64,000 nt of DNA from Streptomyces barringtoniae (lineage in GTDB: Bacteria > Actinomycetota > Actinomycetes > Streptomycetales > Streptomycetaceae): the NCBI RefSeq assembly GCF_020819595.1, contig NZ_JAJHNP010000003.1:186001-250000 (forward strand). Direction: 5' to 3'. The notes beneath the pieces were generated by a model. That model did no database searches and was not told the DNA's origin. It saw only the letters and a list, made by a program, of their open reading frames with translations. Shown here piece after piece: positions 17,924 through 27,757 of this stretch. How positions within the stretch are numbered: position 1 is the first letter of the stretch; each line of letters opens with the position of its first letter. Position numbers and translations under genes: made by a program.

Positions 17924-19822
17924 TCACAGCGCGCGTTGCAGGCGGTCCGCCATCAGCTTGACGAAGCGGGCGGGGTCCTTGGGCTGGCCGCCCTCGGCGA
18001 GCACCGCCAGCCCGTGCAGGAGTTCCGCGGTCTCGGTGAGCTCGGTGCGGTCCTCACGTTCCTTGTACGCCTGGTTGAGGCCCTTCACCAGCTGGTGGTC
18101 CGGGTTGAGTTCCAGGATCCGCTTGGCGCGGGGCACCTCCTGGCCCATCGCCCGGTACATGTTCTCCAGGGCCGGGGTCAGGTCGTTCGCGTCGGAGACG
18201 ACACAGGCCGGTGAGACGGTGAGACGGGAGGACAGTCGGACCTCCTTGATGTCCTCGTCCAGTTGCTCCCTCATCCAGCCGAGCAGGCCGGCGTAGTCCT
18301 CGGTCTGCTTCTCCCGCTCGCCCTCGGAGGCGTCGTCGTCCTTGGTGCCGAGGTCGATCTGCCCCTTGGCGACGGACCGCAGCTTCTTGCCCTCGTACTC
18401 GCCGACGGCGTCGGCCCACACCTCGTCGACGGCGTCGGTGAGCAGCAGCACCTCGATGCCCCGGTCCCGGAAGGCCTCCATGTGCGGGGAGTTCTCGATG
18501 CTCTGCCGGGACTCGCCGGTGAGGTAGTAGATGTCTTCCTGGCCGTCCTTCATCCGCTCGACGTAAGCCTTGAGCGTGGTCGGCTCGGTGTCGTCGTGCG
18601 TGCTCGCGAAGGACGCGACGGCGAGGACGGCGTCACGGTTCTCCGGGTCGGTGACCAGTCCCTCCTTGAGGACGGTGCCGAACTCCCGCCAGAACGTGGC
18701 GTATCGGTCCCGGTCCTTGGCCATCATGTCCTTGACCGTGGACAGGACCTTCTTGGTCAGCCGTCGCCGCATCATCTCGATGTGGCGGTCCTGCTGGAGG
18801 ATCTCGCGAGACACGTTGAGCGAGAGGTCGGCCGCGTCGACGACACCCTTGACGAAGCGGAGGTACGGCGGCAGCAGCGCCTCGCAGTCGTCCATGATGA
18901 AGACGCGCCTGACGTACAGCTGCACGCCGCGCCTAAAGTCACGGGTGAACAGGTCGTGCGGAGCGTGCGCGGGGAGGAACAGCAGGGCCTGGAACTCGAA
19001 GGTGCCCTCGGCCTGCAGCCGGATGGTCTCCAGCGGGTCGCGCCAGTCGTGCCCGATGTGCTTGTACAGCTCGTGGTACTCGTCGTCGGACACCTCGTCG
19101 CGCGACCGCGCCCACAACGCCTTCATCGAGTTCAGCGTCTCGGGTTCGCGCGACTCGTCGCCCTCGCCCTGGTCCGGGAGCATCCGGATGGGCCAGGTGA
19201 TGAAGTCCGAGTAGCGCTTGACGATCTCCCTGATCTTCCACGGGGAGGTGTAGTCGTGGAGCTGGTTCTCCGGGTCGGCGGGCTTGAGGTGGAGGGTGAC
19301 CGAGGTGCCCTGCGGCGCATCGTCGACCGGTTCCAGCGTGTACGTGTCCTCGCCGCGCGAAGTCCAGCGGGTGCCCCGGCTCTCGCCGGCGCGGCGGGTG
19401 ACCAGGGTGACCTCGTCCGCCACCATGAAACCGGAGTAGAACCCGACGCCGAACTGGCCGATGAGCCCCTCCGCCCCCGCGGCGTCCTTCGCCTCCCGCA
19501 GCTCCTGGAGGAACTGTGCGGTGCCGGAGTTGGCGATGGTGCCGATGAGCTGCCCGACCTCGTCGTACGACATACCGATGCCGTTGTCCCGCACCGTGAG
19601 GGTGCGGGCGTCCTTGTCGATGTCGAGCTCGATGTGCAGATCGGACACGTCGGCGTCCAGCGAGTCGTCCCGCAGCTTCTCCAGGCGCAGCTTGTCCAGC
19701 GCGTCGGAAGCGTTGGAGACGAGCTCACGCAGGAAGACGTCCTTGTTGGAGTAGACCGAGTGGATCATCAGCTGCAGGAGCTGACGGGCCTCCACCTGAA
19801 ACTCGAGCGTTTCAGTCGGCAT
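17924..19822 (-). CDS. htpG: Molecular chaperone HtpG (Hsp90)
   Basis: 632 residues from the ATG at 19822, with GGGAGGAA upstream. The N-terminal GHKL ATPase domain shows [41 protein letters not shown] and [13 protein letters not shown]. The middle domain holds the Arg-rich [25 protein letters not shown] segment, and the C-terminal dimerisation domain follows. It lacks the eukaryotic MEEVD end, as expected. It is a cytosolic ATP-dependent chaperone. Single gene with its own terminator. Confidence 0.97.
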
Positions 19823-20044
19823 GGTCGCGCATTCCTCCCAGGTGTTATCGCCGGAACTGCTGCCAGCCACTGTAAAACACCATGTCAGGACGGTGGCCGG
19901 ATATGCGGGTAGTGGCTGGATACAGACCCCGTGGCCAGGTGCGGATCCCGCGCGCGTCCTGGATTACCTGAAAGGTCATCGACCGCGGAACGCACCTGCG
20001 GCAAGATCGTGATCAGCACAGCAGCCGACCGACGGAGGGACACC

Positions 20045-20395
20045 ATGACCGCCTACGCGATCGCTCACCTGCAGGAAGCGGCTCCGCACCCGGAGATCGC
20101 CGAGTACATCGCGCGCGTCACCGCCACCTTCGAACCGTACGGCGGCCGGTTCCTCGTCCACGGCAGCGCGCACGAGGTGAAGGAGGGCGCATGGCCCGGG
20201 CATGTCGTCGTGATCGGCTTCCCCTCGATCTCCCAGGCACGCGCCTGGTGGGACTCGGACGAGTATCAGGCCATCGCGCCCCTGCGCTCCCGGCACATCA
20301 AGGGCGACATCATCCTGGTTCCGGGTGTCAGCGAGGACTACGACGCGACTGTCACGGCACGGGCCATGCTCGAGGCCCTTTCCGCCCGCGACTGA
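20045..20395 (+). CDS. DUF1330 domain protein
   Basis: 116 residues from ATG 20045, behind GACGGAGGG. The sequence (TAYAIAHLQEAAPHPEIAEYIARVTATFEPYGGRFLV, ARAWWDSDEYQAIAPLR) matches the DUF1330 dimeric alpha+beta-barrel fold. Function unknown. Stands alone between htpG and a convergent NmrA-like gene. Confidence 0.8.
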   Translation: MTAYAIAHLQEAAPHPEIAEYIARVTATFEPYGGRFLVHGSAHEVKEGAWPGHVVVIGFPSISQARAWWDSDEYQAIAPLRSRHIKGDIILVPGVSEDYDATVTARAMLEALSARD

Positions 20396-20443
20396 TGCCG
20401 TGAAGTCCTTGAGTTCGCCCGCCGTCCTGCTCCGCTCCGGGAG

Positions 20444-21295
20444 TCAGCCGAAGACGTCGCGGTTCCGGCGCACGAATGCGGCAAGGCCGACGGCCGGACG
20501 GCCGGTGAGATCGGGCACGGTCGAAGTGACGGTCTCGGCGCCGCCGTCGCGGTAGGCGCGGGCGACTTCTATCAGAGCGTCGGCGTGAAACTCGGGTGTC
20601 CCCCGGCGCAGCATCGCCGCGCGCGCTTCGTCGTCGGACAGGCCCACATAGCGAACCGGCCTCCCGAGGACGCGGGAGAACTCCTCCGCGACTTCGGTGT
20701 AGGTCAGTGCCTCGGGCCCGGTGAGGTCATGGACGCGGCCGTCGTGGCCCTCCGTGGTGAGGACGCGCGCGGCGACACGGGCGATGTCGCCGACGTCGAC
20801 GAAGCTGACGGGTGCGTTGATCAGTGGCAGGCTGAACTCGCCTGCCGTGCGGATCGACGGCTGACGCAGGAAGTTCTGCAGGTAGAAGTTGGGGCGCAGG
20901 ATCGTCCAGGGCAGTCCCGAGGTGACCAGTTCCTGTTCAACGGGCCGATGCAGCCGGGCAATCGGCGACAGCCCCTCGTCGGCCCGCCAGACCGACAGCT
21001 TGACCACGCGGGTCCCGGCCGCGCGGGCGGCGTCCACCATGTTGATTTCGTGCGTCGTCTGGGCGGGGCCCGTGGCACCGACGAGAAACACGGTGTCGAT
21101 GCCATCAAGTGCGGGCGCCAGCGTGTCGGGGACCGCCAGGTCAAGCGTCACCGCGTGACCGCCGGACTCGATCACCTGGGCGGTCGTCCGCGGATCACGG
21201 TAAGCCGCCCGCGCGGGCACGCCGTCGGCGGCAAGGCGAGCGAGGAGGGCGCTGCCGACGTTCCCGCTCGCGCCGGTCACCAGAATCATCGTCAT
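20444..21295 (-). CDS. NmrA-like NAD(P)-binding oxidoreductase
   Basis: 283 residues. The Rossmann motif VTGASGNVGSALL is at the N-terminus and there is no YxxxK pair of classical SDRs, typical of the NmrA/HSCARG atypical SDR group. LRPNFYLQNFL is a family hallmark. It could be a redox sensor or a quinone/azo reductase relative. Two ATGs lie close together; the second (21289) sits at the better distance from GAGG. Confidence 0.85.
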   Translation of the reverse strand: MTMILVTGASGNVGSALLARLAADGVPARAAYRDPRTTAQVIESGGHAVTLDLAVPDTLAPALDGIDTVFLVGATGPAQTTHEINMVDAARAAGTRVVKLSVWRADEGLSPIARLHRPVEQELVTSGLPWTILRPNFYLQNFLRQPSIRTAGEFSLPLINAPVSFVDVGDIARVAARVLTTEGHDGRVHDLTGPEALTYTEVAEEFSRVLGRPVRYVGLSDDEARAAMLRRGTPEFHADALIEVARAYRDGGAETVTSTVPDLTGRPAVGLAAFVRRNRDVFG

Positions 21296-21421
21296 GTCCT
21301 CGTGTCGGTTGCCCAGATGGTAAGCGCGCTCTCGCAGGCAGCGGGCCGACTGCGCCGCGATCGGTTGGCGGCCGGCGGAAATTCCCTACCGCGGTGGTCC
21401 GAGAGGGCGGAGACTCATCGC

Positions 21422-22039
21422 ATGGCTGACATGAGGTCGTTCCGGGAAGCGGTCACCGACTGGGCGGCCGGTGGACCCGGCGACCCCGCGCGCGAGCTGG
21501 CAGAACGGCTGCCCGTCCGGGCCGCCGTTCTGCTCGAAGGGCTGAGCGACGTCGCGGCGGTCGAGGCGCTGGCCGCGCGCCGCGACCGGGACCTGGCTGC
21601 GGAAGGTGTCTGCGTCCTGCCGATCGGCGGTGCGATGAGTGTCGGGCGTTTCGCCCGCCTCCTCGGGCCAACCGGCCTCGGCCTGCGCCTGACCGGACTG
21701 TGCGACGAGGGGGAGCGTGGCTACTACGCCCGCGCCTTGGAGGGGGCCGGCTCAGCGCAGCACGGGTTCTTCGTCTGCGCGGCGGATCTGGAGGACGAGC
21801 TCATCCGCGCGCTGGGCGTGCCCCGGGTGGAGGAGCTCGTGCGAGCGGAGGGGGATCTGCGCGCCCTGCAGACCTTCCTGCGCCAGCCCGCGCAACGGGG
21901 CCGCACCTCGCACCAGCAGTTGCGGCGCTTCTTGGGCACGAAGAAGGGGCGCAAGATCCACTACGGCCGCGTCCTCGTCGAGGCCCTCACCCCCGACCGC
22001 GTGCCCGCTCCCCTCGACGACCTGCTGACCAGCCTGTGA
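21422..22039 (+). CDS. Stand-alone TOPRIM protein (OLD-like nuclease domain)
   Basis: 205 residues from the ATG at 21422, with GGAG upstream. LLEGLSDVAAVEALA (E39, D43) gives the acidic TOPRIM motif, and D95 in GLCDEGE the next acidic motif. Homologous modules form the C-terminal nuclease of OLD/RecF-like ATPases, but no ATPase domain is fused to or beside this gene. The C-terminal part (LRRFLGTKKGRKIHYGRVLVEAL) is conserved in actinobacterial single-domain versions. Metal-dependent nucleic-acid cleavage is inferred; target unknown. Confidence 0.75.
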   Translation: MADMRSFREAVTDWAAGGPGDPARELAERLPVRAAVLLEGLSDVAAVEALAARRDRDLAAEGVCVLPIGGAMSVGRFARLLGPTGLGLRLTGLCDEGERGYYARALEGAGSAQHGFFVCAADLEDELIRALGVPRVEELVRAEGDLRALQTFLRQPAQRGRTSHQQLRRFLGTKKGRKIHYGRVLVEALTPDRVPAPLDDLLTSL

Positions 22040-22257
22040 CCGCAGGCAGGGGCGATGTTCGTCCGTCTCCGGGGTCCGCCGGTGGCCTCCGCGTCCCCCG
22101 GAGCGTGGAAGGAGACGTCGCCGCACCGCGCTTGCGCCGTTCGCGGAGGGGCCGGCCCGGATGGCGCTCGCCGCGTGCTCCCCCACCGGTGCGTGACGAA
22201 CCCGGGCGAAGGGATTTCCGCTTCCGTGGGGACGGCCATGCGCAGCACAATGCCCGC

Positions 22258-22662
22258 ATGATCGAGGGCATCCGCACCGACAGCGCCCCCTTCGTCCGCT
22301 TCCCCGACGGCACCGAGCCGCCCCTGTCCCAGGCCGTCAAGGTCGGCGACCTGGTGTTCACGTCCGGCCAGGGCCCGCTCCACCCCGTCACCCACGAGAT
22401 ACCGGACGACTTCTCCGCACAGGTCCGCCAGGTTCTGCACAACCTCGTCGCGGTCGTCACCGCCGCGGGCAGCAGGAAGGACCTGATCGTCAGGTGCACC
22501 TGCTACCTCGCGGACAGGGCCGACTTCGGGACCTTCAACGAGGTGTACCGCGAGTTCTTCGCGCACTGCCCGCGGTTTCCGGCCCGGACGACGGTCGTCA
22601 CGCAACTCGTACGCGACGGCGAGCGCGTCGAGATCGACGGTGTGGCCGCGGTGGTCGGGTAG
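22258..22662 (+). CDS. RidA (YjgF/YER057c) family protein
   Basis: 134 residues from ATG 22258. VGDLVFTSGQGPLHP, the conserved RCTCYLADRADFGTFNEVYREFF and PARTTVVTQL fit a RidA trimer. The Arg used for imine deamination in RidA (in PARTTV) is present. It would hydrolyse reactive enamines/imines formed by PLP enzymes, but it is not near one here. Confidence 0.85.
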   Translation: MIEGIRTDSAPFVRFPDGTEPPLSQAVKVGDLVFTSGQGPLHPVTHEIPDDFSAQVRQVLHNLVAVVTAAGSRKDLIVRCTCYLADRADFGTFNEVYREFFAHCPRFPARTTVVTQLVRDGERVEIDGVAAVVG

Positions 22663-22698
22663 TCCCGGTCACGATCTGCGGGCGGAACGCGGGTTCGT

Positions 22699-23130
22699 TC
22701 ACGAGACAACCCCCAGCTGGCGCATCTGTGAGAAGACGTCGACCACGCCCCAGACCTCGGCGATCCGACCGCCCTCGAAACGGAAGATGAAGATCTCCCC
22801 GTAGGTGACGGACCTGCCGGTCGGCGGCATCCCCCGGTACTCGCCCCGGTGGGTCCCCGTCACCGTGTTCCTGGCCACGACCCTGTCCCCCTCGGCGATC
22901 ACATCCTCGACCGTGACGTACAGGTCAGGGAACGCGCGGAAGAGCACCGTCCACACCTGCTTGAGCGCCTGCACCCCCGTCATGCCCATCGGCACCGGTG
23001 CGTGGAACAGAACGTCCGGCGCCACGAGTTCGTCGATCGTCTTCGAGACGATCTCCAGATCTCTGGTGGCCACGGCGTCATGAAGACGCGCTGCCGCCGC
23101 TTTGTTGCGGGTCTCCTCATCGATGGACAT
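22699..23130 (-). CDS. SnoaL-like ester cyclase family protein
   Basis: 143 residues from ATG 23130, behind GAGGGGAAG. NTF2-like cone fold: LHDAVATRDLEIVSKTIDELVAPDVLFHAP, FPDLYVTVEDVIAEGDRVVARNTVTGTHRGEYRGMPPTGRSV, then EVWGVVDVFSQMRQLG. This is the SnoaL/ester-cyclase pattern, common as single genes of unknown substrate. No polyketide genes lie nearby. Confidence 0.8.
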   Translation of the reverse strand: MSIDEETRNKAAAARLHDAVATRDLEIVSKTIDELVAPDVLFHAPVPMGMTGVQALKQVWTVLFRAFPDLYVTVEDVIAEGDRVVARNTVTGTHRGEYRGMPPTGRSVTYGEIFIFRFEGGRIAEVWGVVDVFSQMRQLGVVS

Positions 23131-23338
23131 ACGACTTCCCCTCAGGCCGGTACGGAGGTGCGGGGCGGACATCCGCACCGGGACTCCTCCGCCGCCGCAA
23201 CCGACTGCACACATATGACGAACCAGCCCGCCAGGATGTGACACGTCCTGTACGACGAAATCCGTGCCCTGCAGGCCCGGGCCGAGCGCGCCCACGCCGA
23301 AGTCGCCGGCGACGGCACCCTCGCGTAACCTCTGGGCG

Positions 23339-23725
23339 GTGACAGTCACTTACGTACTGGACGGCACGCAGATCAGGTCCATGGAAGACTTCTGGCGAGT
23401 CGTCGGCGAAGCCGTGAACGGTCCAGGCGGCTACTTCGGCAGTAACCTCGACGCCTTCGCCGACTGCCTCAGCGGTGGCTTCGGCGCTCCGGACGACGAT
23501 GACTTCGTGGTGGAGTGGCGAGACCATCAGGTGTCCCGGGAGCATCTCGGCCACGCGGAGACGGCCCGCCAGCTGGAGATCCGGTTGGCCCGCTGCCACC
23601 CCACCAACCGGGCCCATGTGAGTGCCGAACTGGCCGAGGCCCGCGGCGGGCACGGATCGACCGTCTTCGACTGGCTGACCGAGATCTTCGAAAACCGGGC
23701 ACCGGGTGCTCTGCGCCTGCGGTGA
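23339..23725 (+). CDS. Barstar-family RNase inhibitor-like protein
   Basis: 128 residues from the GTG at 23339. YVLDGTQIRSMEDFWRVVGEAV and GPGGYFGSNLDAFADCLSGGFG match the barstar helix that plugs the barnase active site, including the NLDAF(A)DCL segment with the Asp that contacts the RNase. In toxin systems barstar is encoded next to a secreted barnase, or to a polymorphic toxin; neither is within this window. No Shine-Dalgarno is visible, so translation may be leaderless. Role: immunity or regulation of an RNase encoded elsewhere (inference). Confidence 0.8.
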   Translation: MTVTYVLDGTQIRSMEDFWRVVGEAVNGPGGYFGSNLDAFADCLSGGFGAPDDDDFVVEWRDHQVSREHLGHAETARQLEIRLARCHPTNRAHVSAELAEARGGHGSTVFDWLTEIFENRAPGALRLR

Positions 23726-23792
23726 GGGCTTCGGGAACCGCTGAGCGGATATTCCGTTGAGTGTCCCGGGGACGGACCATAGGGTCACCGGC

Positions 23793-24140
23793 ATGTCTCT
23801 GCGCCTTCATATGCGTCAAGCCCTGCGAGAAGCGATGCGTGCCCGCGACAAGGTCGCGGTGGGCGCCCTGCGTTCCACGCTTGCCGCGGTGGACAACGCC
23901 GAGGCGGTACCGGTCGGCCCGGCCGAGCTGCGCGGCTCGGCCATCGAGCAGGTGCCGCTCGGTGTCGGCGCCACCGAGGCTGCCCGGCGCGAGCTGAGCG
24001 AACAGCACATCACCGACATCGTGCGTGCCGAGGCCGACGAACGGCTCGCGATCGCAGCGCAGTTCACGGCGCCCGCGCAGGCCGACCGGGCAGCGCAGCT
24101 CCGCGCGGAGGCCGCCGTACTGCTCCGGCTCCTCGGCTGA
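23793..24140 (+). CDS. GatB/YqeY family protein
   Basis: 115 residues from ATG 23793. LRLHMRQALREAMRARDKVAVGALRSTLAAVDNAEA is the YqeY N-terminus, similar to the tail domain of GatB. It is shorter than the usual ~150 residues, and the C-terminal half is reduced. Possible tRNA-associated function; not established. Confidence 0.8.
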   Translation: MSLRLHMRQALREAMRARDKVAVGALRSTLAAVDNAEAVPVGPAELRGSAIEQVPLGVGATEAARRELSEQHITDIVRAEADERLAIAAQFTAPAQADRAAQLRAEAAVLLRLLG

Positions 24141-24160
24141 CGGGGATCGCGAAACGAGCA

Positions 24161-24190
24161 CTCGGCGGCCCCGGCCCCGGGACCGCCGAG
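24161..24190 (+). terminator. GC hairpin after the YqeY gene
   Basis: CTCGGCGG (24161-24168) pairs with CCGCCGAG (24183-24190), about 20 bp after the stop. There is no T run. Confidence 0.5.
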
Positions 24191-24366
24191 CATCGCCGAC
24201 CGGTGCGGCGCAGCCACGCGGCTCGGGCGCGGCCGGGATCTCCAGCGCCTCGGTGCGGCAGCGCTCGCCCGCCTGCGGGTGCCTGGACGCGCACCACGGC
24301 CTCGCCGGGCCCCGCGTCGGCGCGAGTCTCCCGCGCCCGGGGCGCCTGAGCGTTCCTTCCCTGCGG

Positions 24367-25104
24367 CTACTTCAGGATGTTGACCGCCCGGGCGACCACG
24401 AGGACGACGGTCACCAGGGACACCGACGACTGCAGCAACATCAGCATCTTGGACCAGCGGGACAGGGGCATGACGTCGGTCGGGCTGAAGGCGGTGGCGT
24501 TGGTGAAGGAGAGGTAGAGGTAGTCCAGGAACGCCGGTTCCCAGTCCGGCGGCGCCAGCTCCGGGCTCTGCATCTGGACGAAGAGGAAGTCGGGGAACTG
24601 GTGCTGTCCCCGGACCCGGGCCATGGGTCCGCCCCGGTCCCACTCCCAGTACCACAGGGCGAACACGATGACGTTCGTCACCCAGATGACCCCACCGGTC
24701 AGCAGGAGCGGGACGGCGTTCTCTCCCCCTTTGCCGCTCACCAGGTCCTCTACGAGCCGGACCGCCGCCCAGCCGTTGGCCAGACTGATGACACACGTCA
24801 GGGCCAGGCCCAGGTAGCGCAGCAGGCGGGTGTGGGGCTCCACGCGCCGGGGGTTGGCCGCGATCAGTCCGGCCAGCAGCAGCAACTCCAGCGCGGGCAG
24901 GGCCCACACCGTGCGGAGGAGGATGAGTCGGTGCGGCAGGATCAGTTGCAGGGCCACGGCCGCGAGGATCACCGCCGTCACCGTCCAGCGCGGCTCACCA
25001 CGGGTCGCCCGGCGCCAGGCGGGGACCAGTTCCCGTTCGCCGCTCTCCAGCAACTGCTCGATCCTGGCCAGTCGGCTCCGGGCGTCAGCCATGTCGTCGT
25101 TCAT
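24367..25104 (-). CDS. Membrane protein with ion-channel-like pore segment
   Basis: 245 residues from ATG 25104. Two hydrophobic helices (~35-95), a pair around 105-165, and a C-terminal helix after FLDYLYLSFTNATAFSPTD. That last region has the layout of a two-helix channel pore (pore helix, filter, last helix ending in VARAVNIL), but the filter TVGYGD is replaced by TAFSPTD. Related actinobacterial proteins are usually left unnamed. Transport function is inference; it may be a non-conducting relative. Confidence 0.6.
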   Translation of the reverse strand: MNDDMADARSRLARIEQLLESGERELVPAWRRATRGEPRWTVTAVILAAVALQLILPHRLILLRTVWALPALELLLLAGLIAANPRRVEPHTRLLRYLGLALTCVISLANGWAAVRLVEDLVSGKGGENAVPLLLTGGVIWVTNVIVFALWYWEWDRGGPMARVRGQHQFPDFLFVQMQSPELAPPDWEPAFLDYLYLSFTNATAFSPTDVMPLSRWSKMLMLLQSSVSLVTVVLVVARAVNILK

Positions 25105-25306
25105 GACGGGGATTGTCCCGGGCCGGTGTGTGCCGGCGGGAACCGGGACTCCGGTGAGGCGGTCGTGCGTGTTGTCGGACGGCAGCACTTCGACGCAGTT
25201 CCCCGGTGGCGCGCCGAACCAGCCGCCGGCCGTACGTCGGTCGGTTCCGACTCGGCCCGAGCGGGGGGCGGCTGCCGAAGCGGACCGCTGCCGTCCCGCG
25301 GCGGCC

Positions 25307-25972
25307 TCAGACGACCCGCTCGTCCCCTGCCGGCCGCGCCACGCCGGGCCGTCGCGGGCCCGCGGGCAGCAGGGTGCGGCCGTGTGTGTCGTTGATGACG
25401 GTCGCCGCCGCCGCGTACCAGGCGGCGAGACCCGTGAGGACGCCGAACCATCCGCCCACCTGCGTCATGGCGTGCGGCTGCGCGCCGCTCTGGAAGGCGC
25501 CGATGGCCAGGAAGAGGTAGGTGAGCGTGAGCAGTGCCAGCATCGCCAGCACGGCGAGGCTGACCCGCAGCGCGGCGACGGCCATGAACGCGGTGAAGAT
25601 CATCCAGCCGAGCAGGAACAGACCGACCGCGTTGTGCGTGTCACCGGCGAACGCCAGTCGCGGGACGATCCACCAGTAGGACAGCCAGAAGGCGGCGTAC
25701 GAGCAGAACATCGTCGCACCGAACGTATTGCCGCGGCGGAACTCGAACAGGCCCGCGACGAACTGGGCGAGGCCGCCGTAGAACGCGGCAAGACCCAGCA
25801 ACGGCACGATAGCGCCGGCCTCCTTCAGCAGGTTGGTGTTGCTGATCGAGAGCATCAGCGTGGTCAGCGCGAAGCCGGCCAGGCCCAGCGCGGCCGGATC
25901 GCCCCATACCGCCGGGCGCGGGCTCTCCGCGGACTGCTGCTCGGGGTGGAGGCTCCTCGTGTCCTCGTTCAT
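25307..25972 (-). CDS. Acetate uptake transporter (GPR1/FUN34/YaaH, SatP-like)
   Basis: 221 residues from ATG 25972, with six hydrophobic helices. DPAALGLAGFALTTLMLSI corresponds to the NPAPLGL signature; GGLAQFVAGLFEFRRGNTFGATMFCSYAAFWLSYW is the conserved helix 2-3 region. These form hexameric anion channels for acetate/succinate. It follows the NCS1 permease by ~125 bp on the same strand. Confidence 0.9.
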   Translation of the reverse strand: MNEDTRSLHPEQQSAESPRPAVWGDPAALGLAGFALTTLMLSISNTNLLKEAGAIVPLLGLAAFYGGLAQFVAGLFEFRRGNTFGATMFCSYAAFWLSYWWIVPRLAFAGDTHNAVGLFLLGWMIFTAFMAVAALRVSLAVLAMLALLTLTYLFLAIGAFQSGAQPHAMTQVGGWFGVLTGLAAWYAAAATVINDTHGRTLLPAGPRRPGVARPAGDERVV

Positions 25973-26097
25973 GACCGGCACATCCCTTCGACCAGAGCCG
26001 CCTGCGCCTACCTTACAGAAAGTACCCATTTGTCGTATTTGGTAGACGCACAAGAGCGACCCGGCCTCGGCCGGCAGCAGCCGGCCGACAGCAGCCG

Positions 26098-27549
26098 TCA
26101 GGGCTCGCGGTGCTCGTGGGCCGCCTGCTCCAGCGCCTCCGCCTCGGCCTGGGCGATGCGTGTCTCGGCAGCCACGTCGATCGAGCGGGTCAGCCACCAG
26201 TACAGCAGCGCGGCGACCGGAAGGCCGATGAACAACGAGATGTCGGCTCCGCCCAGCGCCTTGGCGGCGGGACCCACGTACAGGGTGCCGACGGAGAAGA
26301 ACGGGATCATGACGGCGAAGCCGACCACGTAGGAGATGATGCCGTGCCAGCCCCAACGGCCGTAGATGCCATGCGGGTTGAAGATCTCCGCGATCGCGTA
26401 GTGACCGCGGCGCACCACGTAGTAGTCCATCAGGTTCACCGCGGTCCACGGGATGAACAGGTAGAGGACCAGCAGCAGGAAGTTGTTGAAGTTCTCGAGG
26501 AAGTTGGAGGTCGCGGCCAGTGCGCCGACCAGGGAGAGGGCGGCGGTCAGACCGATGGTCAGCAGGCGTACGCCCAGTGTCGGCCGCACCCGCTTGAACG
26601 AGTCGATGCCGCTGATGAGGGTCAGCGAACCGCCGTACATGTTCAGCGCGGTGACGGACACCAGGCCCAGGGCGGCGAAGAGCAGCACGACCGCGCCGAA
26701 GCCGTCGAACACCTTGTCTCCGGCGGCGTTGATCGACTTGATCGTATCGAAGTCCTTGCCGGCCCACGCGGCGAGCAGCGTGCCGAGGACCATCAGCCAG
26801 ATGCCGCCGAGCGCGGAGCCGAAGTACGTCCAGTAGAAGGTCTTGCGGACCGTCACGTCCGGCGGGAGGTAGCGCGAGTAGTCGGAGACGTAGATGGCCC
26901 AGCTGATCTGGTAGCCGGCGACCACGCCGAACTGCGCGAGGAACGGCGTCCACTTGAAGGCGCCGAGGTCGAAGGAGCCCGCCGGGTAGTGCAGCGTGAC
27001 GAGCACGCCCACGGTGAAGATCCCGAAGACGACCAGGAAGGTGTACGTCAGGACTCTCTCGGCCTTGTGGATGATGTCGTAGCCCACCAGCGCGATCACG
27101 AGCGCGACGACGGTGACCACGACCACCCACAGTTTGACGCTGCCGTGCAGGGTGGTGTGCAGGGAGTCGGCGGCGAGGATGCTGTTGAAGACGTTGAATC
27201 CCGCGTACTGCACATAGGCGAAGAGCCACACCAGGAGGGCGCCGACGTAACCGAACTGGGGCCGCGACTGGATCATCTGGGGCAGGCCCAGCTGGGGTCC
27301 CTGTGCCGAGTGGAAGGCCATGAAGAAGGTGCCGATGACGGTGCCGGCGACGATGGCCAGCAGGGACCAGATCAGGTTGCCGCCCTCGGTGATACTGATG
27401 AGCCCCACGGCCAGGGTCGCGATCTGTGCGTTGGACATGAACCAGAGCGGGCCCAGGTGCCAGAGCTTGCCGTGCCGCTCGTCCAGGGGGACGTAGTCGA
27501 TGGACCGGACCTCGAGGCCGGACACCCTTGGCTCAGCTGATGTGCTCAC
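26098..27549 (-). CDS. NCS1-family purine/cytosine permease
   Basis: 483 residues from the GTG at 27549 (GGGAGG five bases upstream), about 12 transmembrane helices. WFMSNAQIATLAVGLI, GLPQMIQSRPQFGYVGALLVWLF, ISWAIYVSDYSRYLPP and FIPWTAVNLMDYYVVRRGHY are NCS1 hallmarks. Cation-coupled uptake of a nucleobase, hydantoin or allantoin; the substrate cannot be fixed because no catabolic gene is linked. Confidence 0.9.
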   Translation of the reverse strand: MSTSAEPRVSGLEVRSIDYVPLDERHGKLWHLGPLWFMSNAQIATLAVGLISITEGGNLIWSLLAIVAGTVIGTFFMAFHSAQGPQLGLPQMIQSRPQFGYVGALLVWLFAYVQYAGFNVFNSILAADSLHTTLHGSVKLWVVVVTVVALVIALVGYDIIHKAERVLTYTFLVVFGIFTVGVLVTLHYPAGSFDLGAFKWTPFLAQFGVVAGYQISWAIYVSDYSRYLPPDVTVRKTFYWTYFGSALGGIWLMVLGTLLAAWAGKDFDTIKSINAAGDKVFDGFGAVVLLFAALGLVSVTALNMYGGSLTLISGIDSFKRVRPTLGVRLLTIGLTAALSLVGALAATSNFLENFNNFLLLVLYLFIPWTAVNLMDYYVVRRGHYAIAEIFNPHGIYGRWGWHGIISYVVGFAVMIPFFSVGTLYVGPAAKALGGADISLFIGLPVAALLYWWLTRSIDVAAETRIAQAEAEALEQAAHEHREP

Positions 27550-27757
27550 GACGCCTCCCCGGCGGCCGGTCTGCCTGTGGGACACATTGTGATCCCAAGG
27601 GGACGCGGTGACGAGTGGTGCGACACGGCCAGTAAGGGCCGCGAGGGGCAGCGGAGCGAGCCGGCCCGCCGCGTTCAGCGCGCTGTCGTCGGTGCGGTCA
27701 CCCTGAGCGACGACCGGTCACCTTCGGTACGCCTGCCGTCCCGCTGCGTGACACATG

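Noticed and set aside
18263..19912. 549-residue + strand open frame
   Set aside because: Antisense to htpG, with no recognisable domain.
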